Under the pieces are notes generated by a model. It ran no database searches. It saw only the letters and a list, made by a program, of their open reading frames with translations, and had not been told where the DNA came from. A DNA stretch of 64,000 bases from Tritrichomonas foetus (lineage: Eukaryota; Parabasalia; Tritrichomonadida; Tritrichomonadidae). A program made the position numbers and the translations under genes. Positions 1-9,963 of this stretch are shown piece by piece (within the stretch, counting starts at the first letter, position 1; every line of letters starts with the position of its first letter). The stretch spans positions 62,001 through 126,000 of the forward strand of contig MLAK01001404.1 in NCBI GenBank assembly GCA_001839685.1, read 5' to 3'.

Positions 1-118
1 TTCACACAGTTGTAAGAAAATAAACTGTTGGATTAGAATATATTCCTCAGAATGAAAGACTGAAATTTTCTGTGAAGTGTCAAAATCGGGAAATGGCCGT
101 TTATTAATTAAAAAGAAA

Positions 119-1474
119 ATGAGCCGAAAGCTTGACAAAGAGACTCTTAAAGCTGTTGTTTTAGAGAATTTACGAAAAAATGGTGGAATGAATTATTTAC
201 AGGCACGCTATGTTTCGTTGGTTGTCGAAGGAATCAAAAATGATAATAAGTTTAATTTACTCAAACCTTACAAAATCATCAAAACAGAAAAATCTTACTT
301 AATTGCTGCGCAAATTGTTTTACAGTTTTTCAAAAAGAAATCACTCGATTTTTCATTATCAACAATTTCAGGTGAAACAGATGGCGCTATTTCTAGAATT
401 GATTCAAATATCGTATCCGAATCATTAAATATAAACTCAGAAGATTGGCTGAATGAATTATTAAATGACTGGGATAATATCAAATCAACTATTATCTCAA
501 AAAACAAAGATATCTTCAAAAATCAACTTCAAAAAAGATTAGATGAAGTAATTCCAGAAAATGAAAAATACAAACCAAAAACTGACAAATTCAAAATTAA
601 TCACACGCCAAATAATCAAACTGTAAATAAGCCAAAAGCTGCAGCACCATCAAAAACTTCTCGGGTTAGTATTGCTCCTAAAGGAAAGTCATCAAACCAA
701 ATTTCCAATGTTTCTTCTCCTGCTTCAAGTCAGAAAGTTGATGTTCAATTGGAATCCAGCAGCGAGTCAATAGAAGATATTCCAATTGCTGATATAGATG
801 ATGAAGACACAGGTTCTGTGAATGTCGCGCCACCAGTGACGTCAGAATCGTCAGAAGAAAAAGAAATTCCTATAAAATCAGATTCGTCATTTGATGAAAT
901 TCCAGTAAAGAATGATAACTCATCATTACAAGATGTTTCTATTGAAGACGTATCTGTCAAAACTGAAAACTCTTCACTTCTCGAAGTTCCTGTTATTAAA
1001 AGTGATCAATCATCAGATAATGTTATAGATATTGCATCTGATGAATCCTACTCAGATATGGTTATGTCACCTACAAAGAGCTCAACAGCTTCACCTTCAC
1101 CTGCAAAAAAGAATCCATCATTTCGTCAAGAAGATGATAGTGATGACTTTAAATCAAAGACTAACTTTGGGATGCCACCAATTCCAACTAAAAAAGCAGA
1201 TTCTTCAGATGATTTTGATGTTGATGTTGATGAAGATTTTGATGATGATTTCGATGAACCATCTCCAGCAAAAACACAAAACTCTGATAATACGAAAAGT
1301 ACCCTTTATAGAAATATTCCAAGTCCAGCTGCAGAGCCACAAATTCATCCTCTTCCAAAACCAGCACCAAAAACTCAGAATTCAATCATAAATCCAGTAG
1401 CATCGAATATAACTGATGATGATAGTGATTGGGATGATATTGAAGATATTGATATTCAACTTGATGATGATTGA
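119..1474 (+). CDS. FOP/FOR20-like LisH protein with long acidic tail
   Basis: The N-terminal 100 residues read like the FOP/FOR20 (CEP20) family: a helical segment (KAVVLENLRKNGG) followed by a LisH-type stretch around residues 55-85 (SYLIAAQIVLQFFKKKSLDF) and then a serine-glycine-rich turn. In this family the region dimerises and anchors proteins at centrioles and basal bodies, which fits a flagellate. The remaining 350 residues are low-complexity: serine-rich with repeated acidic clusters and an Asp-rich C-terminus (DDDSDWDDIEDIDIQLDDD), with no recognisable domain. The reading frame opens further upstream with GTG, but the first ATG is at 119, so I start there (451 aa). The family assignment rests on the short N-terminal region only and is moderate; the acidic tail is not typical of FOR20. 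Confidence 0.6.
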   Translation: MSRKLDKETLKAVVLENLRKNGGMNYLQARYVSLVVEGIKNDNKFNLLKPYKIIKTEKSYLIAAQIVLQFFKKKSLDFSLSTISGETDGAISRIDSNIVSESLNINSEDWLNELLNDWDNIKSTIISKNKDIFKNQLQKRLDEVIPENEKYKPKTDKFKINHTPNNQTVNKPKAAAPSKTSRVSIAPKGKSSNQISNVSSPASSQKVDVQLESSSESIEDIPIADIDDEDTGSVNVAPPVTSESSEEKEIPIKSDSSFDEIPVKNDNSSLQDVSIEDVSVKTENSSLLEVPVIKSDQSSDNVIDIASDESYSDMVMSPTKSSTASPSPAKKNPSFRQEDDSDDFKSKTNFGMPPIPTKKADSSDDFDVDVDEDFDDDFDEPSPAKTQNSDNTKSTLYRNIPSPAAEPQIHPLPKPAPKTQNSIINPVASNITDDDSDWDDIEDIDIQLDDD

Positions 1475-2038
1475 AGCTTGATATTGTATTAAATTTGTTT
1501 TTAAAGTTGTTATTAAATGAAAATTTAAAATCTTTTTGTAAAATCATTACTTGCTTGTTTAGTTTTATATCATGATTCTATATATTCTACAAACTAATCA
1601 TAAACATTAAAAAGAAATGATATTTTTCATCATTTAAGAAAGACCAACACATCTCATAGCATTGGAAAATGTAAGATTAAATCGCAACTTTCCAGAATGA
1701 TGGTTGAATTTTGGTAACAATAATCGGGAATTTGAATGACTGATAACTTTGATGAAAATTGTTTGCACAAATAATTTCAATGTTATTTTACACATTTTGG
1801 CTGAGCAGCTAAAATTTTTCACGAAATAAAATAAATGATGGTACTATAATTTGGATGTATCCGATTCCATACCAAGCCTGAGGAGACAAATAGTTTTTTT
1901 ACATATTTATACACATGATATACAATTATGAGATCGTTATTTTAATAAGTTTGTAAAAAAGTTGATTGTGAAATTGAATAATATTTTATTAAAATTTAAT
2001 CAAAACTTTTTTTGTGAAAACTACATTATAGCACTATC
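1475..2038. other. Intergenic, convergent 3' ends
   Basis: This AT-rich spacer lies between the 3' ends of the LisH protein gene (+) and the SCAR gene (-). A 62-codon minus-strand frame at 1634-1822 has no recognisable features and no neighbour context. I see nothing else in it. Confidence 0.5.
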
Positions 2039-3793
2039 TTACATCCAATCTGACGACGAAGATGATTCTGACGATTCTGATGATTCAGAAGAACATTGCA
2101 TTGCTTCTCTCACTTGCTGCAGAGCGATTTGCAAGTCAGCAATTGACAGCTCGTTAACATTTTCGTTAACAGATTTTTTGGGCAATTGTTTATAGTTAAA
2201 TGGCTCGGAGAGCTTTCTAAGAGTGAAATTCCCTTCTTTTATATCATCAAGGAAAGATCTGCCATTGGAAGTTCGGAAAGAATCGTTTGAACTAAAATCA
2301 TTTGAATTGATTAAAGCCAATGATTTCCCACTTTTTGATTTTGGTGACTTCTCTGGAGTTCTTCCTTCCAAGTCAAGAATTGCTGGAGGAGGAGGAGGAG
2401 GAGGTGGTGGTGGTGGTGGTGGTGGTGGAAGTACTTGTGCAGATTCTGCAACTATCTGAGAAGGATCTGCTGCGATTTCAAATTCATTATTATGAATGAT
2501 ACAAAGTTTTTTAAGAGAGAAAAGCTTATCAACATTTACTGTTGCAGACGATCTTATTAACCTTGGCTTATATGATGTATTGATTGGAGAATAAATATCA
2601 ATTGGATTGTTACGTGCGAGTGTGAGACAAATTGATGGTTTTGATAGAAAATCTGGGTTATTCGATTGAATTGAAGTTGAAGAAGGTTGAAGGGAAAAGA
2701 TAATATTACGTGGTGAAAGTGATAATTGTGATGATGTTAGTGTCTGAATAGGAGGATGGCTCACTTTTTCAAGTTTAATTTCCGATTTTTCTAATATTTC
2801 ATAAATGGTTCTTCCAGAAATTCCCAAATTAGAATTCAACATAAGAGGCTTATCACATAGCACTGAGATTGGTGATGCTTTAATTAGTGGAGGCGGTGTA
2901 GAAAAAATGGAATAATTTTTATGAGATAAAATTAAATCACGTGGTTCAACAAATATATTTGTACAAACAAATTTCGAAAGAATAGCATTTTCTGGTAAAT
3001 GTGAAAAAACTCTTTGTGAAAAAATACTTAACCTTATTTTGTCAGTTTGAACACTTTTGTTTGATATTTTTTCAACGTTTCTAACTTGCGGCTTGTAAAC
3101 AACATCAGAGCGCCACTTTTCAGTTTTCCCTGGTGGAGGTGGCAGGCCAAGTTTCATGGAAGGGACAGGGACCTCTATCAAGTAATTTTGTAGAGACAAC
3201 TGATTTCTTGTTCCTGATCTTTCTCGAGTCTTTTTCACAACTTTTGCATGCTCTTTTTTCCGATTTATTTCAATTGTTAAATCATTGGTTAATTCTTTAT
3301 GAAGCTGCTTCTCATAGAAGTTTATATCACTTATTTTGAGCTCCAAATCATGGTAAGATGGAATAACCGCATGAAAAGACGATAAAGAGGGTGGTGGATC
3401 AACATCGCCAATATTATCCAAATAGTAGTTGCTTTGTCCCGGCAGTCCTTTTGATAGGTTATCTAGAGGTGGTATTGAAATTCTGTCGATTCGCGCATTA
3501 TCCAAATTGTTCGGATTTAATGATTTATTTTTATCGATGAAGTCACGAGCTAACTTTTTACAGTTTGTAACCTGATGAATTACATGTTTATACCTTTCTG
3601 AAACTTTGTTGATATCAGCATCAAGCTCGATAAAAATACGAACAGCATGTTTTTGGAGATCAATAATTTGCCTTGAAAGATTTTGGATATAATTATAGCC
3701 CATACTTTCTAAAGCTTCGTTCAACTTCTTGTTACGCATTTCATTGATTCTCGAAGGTGTCTGTAAAGGGAGGAGCGAAATTGCTGGAAACAT
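2039..3793 (-). CDS. SCAR/WAVE family actin nucleation-promoting factor
   Basis: SCAR/WAVE proteins activate the Arp2/3 complex downstream of Rac to build branched actin. The N-terminal ~170 residues resemble the Scar homology domain: a helix with LSRQIIDLQKHAVRIFIEL, then coiled coil, then a DVDPPPSLSSF segment and a basic stretch (RKKEHAKVVKKTRERSGTR). The middle is proline-rich and includes a run of 15 prolines encoded by GGA/GGT triplets at 2385-2429 on the plus strand. The C-terminus is a WCA module: a WH2-like helix (RSFLDDIKEGNFTLRKL, about residues 512-528), a connector (IADLQIALQQVREAM) and a Ser/Glu acidic tail ending in Asp-Trp-Met. The penultimate tryptophan is the classic Arp2/3-contacting residue. 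ATGs exist at 3898 and 3793; I prefer 3793 because the family starts close to the homology domain (584 aa). Only one WH2 is visible. Confidence 0.85.
   Translation of the reverse strand: MFPAISLLPLQTPSRINEMRNKKLNEALESMGYNYIQNLSRQIIDLQKHAVRIFIELDADINKVSERYKHVIHQVTNCKKLARDFIDKNKSLNPNNLDNARIDRISIPPLDNLSKGLPGQSNYYLDNIGDVDPPPSLSSFHAVIPSYHDLELKISDINFYEKQLHKELTNDLTIEINRKKEHAKVVKKTRERSGTRNQLSLQNYLIEVPVPSMKLGLPPPPGKTEKWRSDVVYKPQVRNVEKISNKSVQTDKIRLSIFSQRVFSHLPENAILSKFVCTNIFVEPRDLILSHKNYSIFSTPPPLIKASPISVLCDKPLMLNSNLGISGRTIYEILEKSEIKLEKVSHPPIQTLTSSQLSLSPRNIIFSLQPSSTSIQSNNPDFLSKPSICLTLARNNPIDIYSPINTSYKPRLIRSSATVNVDKLFSLKKLCIIHNNEFEIAADPSQIVAESAQVLPPPPPPPPPPPPPPPAILDLEGRTPEKSPKSKSGKSLALINSNDFSSNDSFRTSNGRSFLDDIKEGNFTLRKLSEPFNYKQLPKKSVNENVNELSIADLQIALQQVREAMQCSSESSESSESSSSSDWM
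2385..2429. repeat. GGA/GGT triplet run encoding polyproline
   Basis: Fifteen in-frame triplets, six GGA then eight GGT and one GGA on the plus strand, encode the polyproline tract of the SCAR protein on the minus strand. The block structure suggests slippage-driven expansion. Such tracts bind profilin and SH3 domains in this family. Confidence 0.9.
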
Positions 3794-4483
3794 TTTATTT
3801 TCAAACTTTTTGAATATATTTTCAAAAAATTCATGTGATATCGCTTTGTTAATTATTGAATATAACGATACCACCTTTTCAATAAAAATGATGTTCATAT
3901 CATGTTTCGAGTTATCTGGGTTGAAATCATGATCATCACATGATATGGTGATGGATAATGCAAATATTTATGATAAGAACATGAAGATGAATGCATTTCT
4001 TGTTAGAATATTACCTGCTAAAAATAGATTCCATTGATTGAATCGGAATTTTGTGATTATAACAGTTTTTCATGCTTTTTTAGTTCTTTCATCAGTAGTA
4101 GTTTATCGAATGTGTAATGACATAATTATCAAAAGTTAGCAAAAGAAGAAATTATTTCCAAGCAAAGAATTTATGAAGATAATGAATGTAAAAAACAGTT
4201 ATAAATAATAGTATATAATCTTTCTTATATCTCATTGGACGAATAAACAAACTGACTAATTTCAAATCAATTTTATTAATAAACCAGTGATGAGCGTGAT
4301 AAAACATGAATTCCTAATTTACATTCAAACATGTTTCGTTAGTCAAAATCCACTATTTTTATATCAAGAAATGATCGTTACCGTAAAAATGATGGGAAAT
4401 GACAGCAATCATTTTCAATACTTTATGATTTCGTTTTTTAAAATTTATTTGATAGATAATTGACCAGATTAAAATTGAAATAT
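3794..4483. other. Divergent intergenic region (SCAR / bZIP-like)
   Basis: About 690 bases lie between two divergently transcribed genes, so this should hold both promoters. It also contains the alternative upstream ATG of SCAR at 3898. It is very AT-rich and I see no repeat or RNA gene in it. Confidence 0.5.
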
Positions 4484-4504
4484 ATGATTCCGTTTGGAGT
4501 CATA

Positions 4505-4891
4505 ATGAATTTCGCACCACCAGGACCTTTTCCTGCAATCGTCCCCCCACTTGCACAAAATGCCGACACTCAAGAAAAAGACGAGATTGAGCAAAAGACA
4601 GAGGAACTCATTTTAATGACAGGCGGGAAAGGACCAAGAAGGTGGCGCCAGAGAAAGAAGGAGTATTTAAAGAAGCTCGAACAAGACAACGCACAACTCA
4701 AAAATATCATCGTCGATTTGCAGCAGAAGATTAGCGCGTATCAAGCCCAGAAAGATATTTATTGCGACCAACTTGCTTATTTCCAAGGGTGTCTTGCTCA
4801 GGCAGCTCCCCTCGTTTTCCAGCAGCAGGCCGGCGATAGAAACCAACCAAAACCAGCCACCAATAATTTGCCGAATAATCGACGGCAATAA
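4505..4891 (+). CDS. Small bZIP-like protein
   Basis: This 128-residue protein has a proline-rich N-terminus, a basic segment around residues 43-55 (GPRRWRQRKKEYLKKLEQ) and an amphipathic helix with leucines at 58, 65 and 72 spaced by seven, continuing to about residue 92. The layout is that of a bZIP DNA-binding protein. The canonical Asn-x-x-Ala-Ala-x-x-Cys/Ser-Arg signature of the basic region is not intact: a GPRRWRQR segment takes its place, so DNA binding is inferred only. The C-terminus is Gln/Asn/Pro-rich. ATGs are available at 4484 and 4505; the longest frame opens with TTG at 4460. I chose 4505 because the composition becomes typical there, but 4484 cannot be excluded. Confidence 0.6.
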   Translation: MNFAPPGPFPAIVPPLAQNADTQEKDEIEQKTEELILMTGGKGPRRWRQRKKEYLKKLEQDNAQLKNIIVDLQQKISAYQAQKDIYCDQLAYFQGCLAQAAPLVFQQQAGDRNQPKPATNNLPNNRRQ

Positions 4892-5649
4892 TATCCTTGC
4901 AAATGTTTGTCCTAAAAATTGTTTAATTTACAACTGGTTTTATGCTTGTTGTATTGACAATCTTTATGCTATGATATCATTTATATATTTCGGAATAAAT
5001 AAAGAAAATTAGATCAACTTATAATAGGTCAAAATATACAATTTTATCGTGAATTGTTGACGGTTTTTGATAACATGATAACTCAAGTGAATGTATGTTT
5101 TTTAGGATTTTGGAATATAGTCTCAATCATGTTGATGCTTCTCTAAACTCTCATATTAAACTATAATGGCTTCACTTGAACTTTTTAAAAATGATGAATG
5201 ATTTGTTTTCTAATTAATTCTTAAATGATAAAAATTAAAATATAAAATATATATCTTGAAATTAGAACATTTCTAACGTTTGTTTCATCAACTTGACAAT
5301 TCTCATCATTCTTGATTCGAACAAATAGAAATTTCTCTCTCAGCCATAATGATAATTCTTTCCTTGAGAAGTGGCCAGTTATCCCGTGAACATTTAAGGT
5401 CAAATGTAAAGTCAAATTGACCAAAAATGTTCACACTTTATATATATTCACTCATATTTATTCATAATGAGAATAATAAGTGAGAAATGAGTTTTATGCT
5501 TTTTATGAAGCCTTCCCTGATGAATTAAACTGTATAATGTCAAAGTTATTGAGATTGTTTACCAAATAATATGAAAGAAAAATACATTGGATTTAGCAAA
5601 TAAACAGCATATTGATTATTTTTTAGCGGTTGTATTTAATAAGAACTTT
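4892..5649. other. Intergenic, convergent, with one hairpin element copy
   Basis: The spacer lies between the 3' ends of the bZIP-like (+) and COMMD6-like (-) genes. It contains a 49-bp imperfect palindrome at 5386-5434 listed separately. Minus-strand frame 5221-5424 runs across the palindrome and looks like chance. Confidence 0.5.
5386..5434. repeat. 49-bp imperfect palindrome, copy 1
   Basis: The element starts GTGAACATTT and ends AAATGTTCAC, which are perfect reverse complements. Inside them GGTCAA pairs with TTGACC, giving arms of 18 bp with 16 pairs around a roughly 13-base loop. A second copy at 15416-15464 matches at 46 of 49 positions with no gaps. Both sit in intergenic DNA. It could be a miniature transposon, a structured RNA end or a protein-binding site. 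Confidence 0.8.
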
Positions 5650-5949
5650 TTACTTAAAAGATGAAATCGATTTTTGCATTCTCTGAACATTTAAAACGAA
5701 ATCGTTGAATTGATTCAGCGAAAAGGTTGTCGGGAAGGAAAGAACGTTTCCTTCATTGTCTGTTCCTCTGAAAACGAGATTTACGTATGGAGTTGGTGTG
5801 GTGTCACCATCACTTCCAGCCACACTCATTCCAATTTCCCAATCAACACTGTGATAGACGCATTTCTTTTTGAGATTTGATGCTGCGACAGTTGCTGCTT
5901 CGTCGATGAGGTTTAATTGTCCGCGGAGTTTGTCTGCTGCTTCGCTCAT
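5650..5949 (-). CDS. COMMD6-like short COMM-domain protein
   Basis: The 99-residue protein is almost entirely a COMM domain from about residue 33 onward. It carries the conserved Trp (DWEIGMSVAGSD, residues 36-47), a Pro-Tyr-Val beta strand (TPYVNLVFRGTDNEGN), and the C-terminal strand-helix unit (FSLNQFNDFVLNVQRMQKSI). The order and spacing resemble COMMD6, the shortest human member, which also has only a very short N-terminus. COMMD proteins form the hetero-oligomeric Commander complex with CCDC22/CCDC93 and act in endosomal recycling. The start is the only upstream ATG. A COMM protein is well supported; the specific paralogue is less sure. Confidence 0.7.
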   Translation of the reverse strand: MSEAADKLRGQLNLIDEAATVAASNLKKKCVYHSVDWEIGMSVAGSDGDTTPTPYVNLVFRGTDNEGNVLSFPTTFSLNQFNDFVLNVQRMQKSISSFK

Positions 5950-6450
5950 TTGATTTTAATTTGAGAAAAACTGACAGCAAAGCGAATTGAATTTTTAAGT
6001 TGCAGTAGATTGACATGTTAGATGAAATTTATTAATCAAATCTCATCCCAATTTGATTATCCCTAAATTTTCTTCCAATTCGATGAAAAAATGACCCAAA
6101 GTCGAGTGAAATCAGCTTCACAAATCAATGATTTGGATATATAACGATGACATGCCCGAGCTCCTCACTTGTAGAATTACAGCAAATTATGCAAAATTTA
6201 CTTGTGCGCAATTTGAAATCAAGCTTTTCGTCTATATTTCTGATATGATGAAATTCTACCTTATTGCATCATATCCTGTCATCTATTCTGTCTTTTCGAC
6301 TTCTAATTTTTCAATTCGATCATTTCCGCTTTTACATCAACAATTTTGGCTTAATAGTGAAGCATGTATGACACAAAGATTGCTAGGCATATAGTTGTTT
6401 CCATTTTGTTGTTAACCAGCATATATCAGAAAACCGCCAAAACCAAAAAC
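5950..6450. other. Intergenic, divergent
   Basis: The stretch separates the COMMD6-like gene (-) from the SMN-like ORF (+). A plus-strand frame at 6128-6394 has no recognisable domain. An in-frame ATG at 6364 would extend the SMN-like ORF by 29 mostly hydrophobic residues, which I think is non-coding. Confidence 0.4.
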
Positions 6451-6609
6451 ATGAAAATTGAAACGATAAATTCTGCAAACGACAGTCCTCATGAAATGCA
6501 ACCAGTTATTACGAAATCTTCCGAATTCTATACAAATACCGGCGATATATGGGATAATGAAACTTTAATTCAAAAATATTTTGATGAGAGACTCATTTCA
6601 AACTGTTAA
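6451..6609 (+). CDS. Tiny SMN-like ORF (Gemin2-binding motif)
   Basis: The 52-residue frame ends with GDIWDNETLIQKYFDERL. This resembles the N-terminal Gemin2-binding helix of SMN proteins, in which an Asp-Ile-Trp-Asp-Asp core is followed by a Leu-Ile-x-x-Tyr helix. SMN with Gemin2 assembles Sm rings on spliceosomal snRNAs. There is no Tudor domain and no C-terminal YG box, and no continuation is visible in any frame after the stop. I started at the ATG at 6451; an upstream ATG at 6364 adds a hydrophobic stretch unlike SMN. It may be a minimal SMN, a truncated relic, or a chance similarity over about 18 residues. Confidence 0.35.
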   Translation: MKIETINSANDSPHEMQPVITKSSEFYTNTGDIWDNETLIQKYFDERLISNC

Positions 6610-7612
6610 TATTATTTAGAAATAGTTCGTCAAGATTTATTGTATATTAACCTTAACCAAATCCCCGCAAACAAATCAACAACAGTGGGAAAAAAATGCA
6701 TTCTTTCAGACATTATTCATAATAAACCATTTAATTTTGAAGTTATACAGAAAAAGTTGTAATATGTTGTCTCTTATCTTCATTTTTTAGAAGACAAAAT
6801 TCTTAATAAAGATGAATATATAATATAGTAACTCTATTTTTAATAATACTTCAAAATTATAAAATTTGGTTGATTTCATCTTCAGATGAGGTACTTTTAA
6901 TCTCTCAACCCTGGATAAGATTATCACCTTCTCTTCTTGATACCAATTGTGTTTTATCTGGTTCCTAATAGGCATTTTTGTCGAGTATCAATATCATCTT
7001 AATCAAGCTTTTTATTTTTTGGTGGTCCTTTTAGTAGTGATAATCAAAAATCTATATTTTAATTCAAATAACAATTTAGATTAATAATTTACAATAAAAA
7101 AAATGAAATTCATTTTCTGATATCCAAGAGTAATGTCATGAAAATGCCTGGAAATGTCAATCAATATGTTGATAGAGTAAAAACTTTAAAAAACTAAAAA
7201 GAAAGAAGCTGCAAAAGCGAAGATCTAATGAAAAAAATACGTGCAGAAATTTGTATTTTTCAATCACTATTTGGTCGGAAACTATCTCTTGTGATCTAAA
7301 TGGAAATATCGATCAAAGCAATATTTAAGCTCATATGGTCTAACAACAATGAAATTTTTCATTTAACTCTGATGCAGATCGAATTTATAACGATTATCAA
7401 ATTTTATTATTCAAATAACATCCCAACAAATAGTATTAAGTACTCTAATTCTGTGCTGTGATAGCATCTGAAAATGTGTTAACAGTACATTCGAGACAAG
7501 TAGTAATGTATTTTTTTGTTGTTGTTCTATTTTTTCAGTAGATATTTGTTTTTTATTTCTGAGGTTAATTGTCAAGGTATATAATCAAAAAGCTGTTTTT
7601 GTAAACATTCGG
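6610..7612. other. Intergenic, AT-rich
   Basis: About 1 kb of AT-rich sequence without a convincing frame on either strand precedes the inverted-repeat element. I see nothing in it. Confidence 0.5.
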
Positions 7613-8353
7613 TTAAGGGGGTTGTCTAACCGCCAAGAAAAAGTGCGCATAAAATCCTTATTATCAAAAAAACGGAGAAGAACTCTGCGCTGATCTCTTG
7701 CAGAATAACTCACTACGAACCAAGCTTTTATATACTTATTTACCGAATCGATCCAAATTTTACAGCTGAAAATTAATTTTTCAAATTTCCTCAAATCGAT
7801 AAATCTTAATTTTCGGCTCTATTTCGTTTTAGTATTTCCGGCGTAATTGATGATTGTATGGATGTCAAAACATTTGGCTCAATACTCACGGAGTTATTTT
7901 TCGTTTAAAATTTCGATTTTAAAAATAATCGCCACAACCATTTAAATTCAGTAAACGCCATGAAATAATCACATAACATATCCTTTCAAATTAATGTGTA
8001 TCAGAAAAAGTCAACATAAAAGAAATTTCAAAAATTCGNTTAATTTATCTCATAAAAATATTGTTTATTTCTAAATATTTATATGCAATAGTTCTGTTTT
8101 AGATTCTTACTTTGTCTTTTTTCTTTGTCCCTTCCCTTCTTCTTTGAGCTTTTCTTCCTTTTTTTTTAAAATCTTCCAAGATTGATATACCCGAAATGTT
8201 GTTTAATTATTTTATCCACTGCTATATAAGAAGATATTCAAAATTGGGAACGATTTGTCGGTGAAAGTTTGGTTGTACAACTTCTATCATCCTTTTATTT
8301 CTTATTTTTAATACATATGACGATAGAATAAATTTGACAGACAACCCCCTTAA
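7613..8353. mobile_element. Non-autonomous DNA transposon with TTAA ends and 15-bp TIR
   Basis: The 741-bp unit begins TTAAGGGGGTTGTCT at 7613-7627 and ends with its exact reverse complement at 8339-8353. If the outer TTAA on each side is a target duplication, the terminal inverted repeat is 11 bp (GGGGGTTGTCT). TTAA targets are typical of piggyBac and Kolobok elements. A TA duplication with a 12-13-bp repeat, as in Tc1/mariner, fits equally well. The interior has no long frame; the 69-codon minus frame 7585-7794 crosses the left end. It is therefore a MITE-like or deleted element. It holds one unresolved base at 8039. Its right end is 66 bp from the start codon of the next gene, so it probably lies in that gene's promoter region. 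Confidence 0.75.
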
Positions 8354-8418
8354 TTGAATTCTTCAATGGTCAATTTTTTCACGCAATTATATTTGAATAC
8401 AAATTTATTTTTAAACAG

Positions 8419-9735
8419 ATGATTTATACGCAATTCGAAGATCGACGAAACAATGCTATCGGCATTTTCCGCAATCACCTAGACACTATTGGAAAAGACT
8501 GCAACGAAGTTGGATTTTTTTTTCACGGCGATGTCGATATGTATCCCAAAATACAAAATTTGAGGTTACTAACCGATATTTCGTTAACAAGCATGCTTAT
8601 ATGCAATTCTGCGGAAGATAAATTCAATGCAATCAAAAAAATCATTAATCAAAAATCCGATTTTTCCGCCATTTATTCTTCATTAAAAACAAAGTGGAAT
8701 GAAATTCAGGTTCCTTCAATCTACCAAAACAATGAAAATCTCAGCTTTTTATTCAAAGGCCTTGATGAGATTACATCAAGATTTAATGTCGATTTACTAC
8801 AAAACACTGATAATGAAGTCCATCATGAAGATGTTGATATAATGGAAAGTAAAATTTCCATTTCTAATATTTATTGTTCAATTGTTCAATTCTTTACCTA
8901 TACATCAACTTTTCTCGATTTGTATGAAAGAATTGAATCGGATGAGCAATATTTCATTGAAACAAAGATCAAGCCAAGAAATGAAGTAAATAAGGCAGCT
9001 CCCAAAAAAATCGAACAAGATAGTTCAAAATCATCAGAACTAAATAGTCTCGATGAAAAAGCTATTGATGAAGAATATATGAAACTTTTGGAACAAATCA
9101 ATAAAATTGAAGATGATATTGTTTGCCATGATGGAAACAGTAGCCAACTTAAAAAGCGCTTGAAGGAGGTTATTAAGAAAAATAATGAATTGGAACCAAA
9201 AAATCAAAAGTTCCTTGAAGAAAGAGAAGCTTTGGAAGCAGAATTAGAGCAAATGAAAAGTGAATTCAATGAATTGAAAAATATAAAAACTAGAAGTTTC
9301 GCAAAAATGCAAAAAATTGAAAGCGATATAAATTCTGCAAAGAAAGAAAGAGGAAAATTAACCAAATTACAACAAAGAAAACCTCAAAATGATAACTTTT
9401 CTTACACAATCTGCGCAAAATATTCATGGCATGGTTTTTATTTGTTATTTTTACAAATTTTTGAAATTATCTTTATGTACTTAAAATTGATATCAAGAAA
9501 AGCTGGAAAAATAGAATTAAATATTGATTATTCTGTAAAAGACTGTGTTGCTTCATTTAAAGCAAACTCGTCAAATTGTATCCAAAAAGGTGGATTTTCC
9601 ATATTAATTGGGTTAATTCTTACTGTTGCATATTTTCTCTGTGGGCTCCTATCTGTTGGATTTGGGCACATGGGGAATGGAGTCACTAAAGCCAAGGCAA
9701 TGCTTATTTCAAAACTGGAAACCAAGAATGATTAA
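8419..9735 (+). CDS. Coiled-coil protein with C-terminal membrane segments
   Basis: I do not recognise this 438-residue protein. Residues 1-160 are mixed alpha-helical, residues about 180-330 are highly charged and strongly predicted coiled coil (for example LEEREALEAELEQMKSEFNEL), and two hydrophobic segments follow: about 343-360 (WHGFYLLFLQIFEIIFMYL) and about 395-418 (GGFSILIGLILTVAYFLCGLL). The second fits a C-terminal transmembrane anchor. A tethering or organelle-shaping role would fit the architecture, but that is inference. The ATG at 8419 is the first in frame and lies 66 bp after the right end of the inverted-repeat element. Confidence 0.7.
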   Translation: MIYTQFEDRRNNAIGIFRNHLDTIGKDCNEVGFFFHGDVDMYPKIQNLRLLTDISLTSMLICNSAEDKFNAIKKIINQKSDFSAIYSSLKTKWNEIQVPSIYQNNENLSFLFKGLDEITSRFNVDLLQNTDNEVHHEDVDIMESKISISNIYCSIVQFFTYTSTFLDLYERIESDEQYFIETKIKPRNEVNKAAPKKIEQDSSKSSELNSLDEKAIDEEYMKLLEQINKIEDDIVCHDGNSSQLKKRLKEVIKKNNELEPKNQKFLEEREALEAELEQMKSEFNELKNIKTRSFAKMQKIESDINSAKKERGKLTKLQQRKPQNDNFSYTICAKYSWHGFYLLFLQIFEIIFMYLKLISRKAGKIELNIDYSVKDCVASFKANSSNCIQKGGFSILIGLILTVAYFLCGLLSVGFGHMGNGVTKAKAMLISKLETKND

Positions 9736-9963
9736 TGCATTTGGATGCATTATTTTCTTCTTGTATTTGTTTATCCAATAAAAAGTAGATACGTTCGAAT
9801 TTATTAGCATAACCTGTGATTTATTGATATTCTTTATCTCTATTGATGTTCTTTATCTTTATTGGAAGCGTTACAATTTATTCTAAGTAAATTTTAACAG
9901 AATCTGAGATAAGAGAAGTCTAAGGTGAATTACCAAAAAAGTGGCAAATTTTGGTTACATCAA

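Noticed and set aside
2223..2459. Plus-strand ORF with a polyglycine run
   Set aside because: It is the antisense of the SCAR polyproline region; the minus-strand frame carries the recognisable WCA module.
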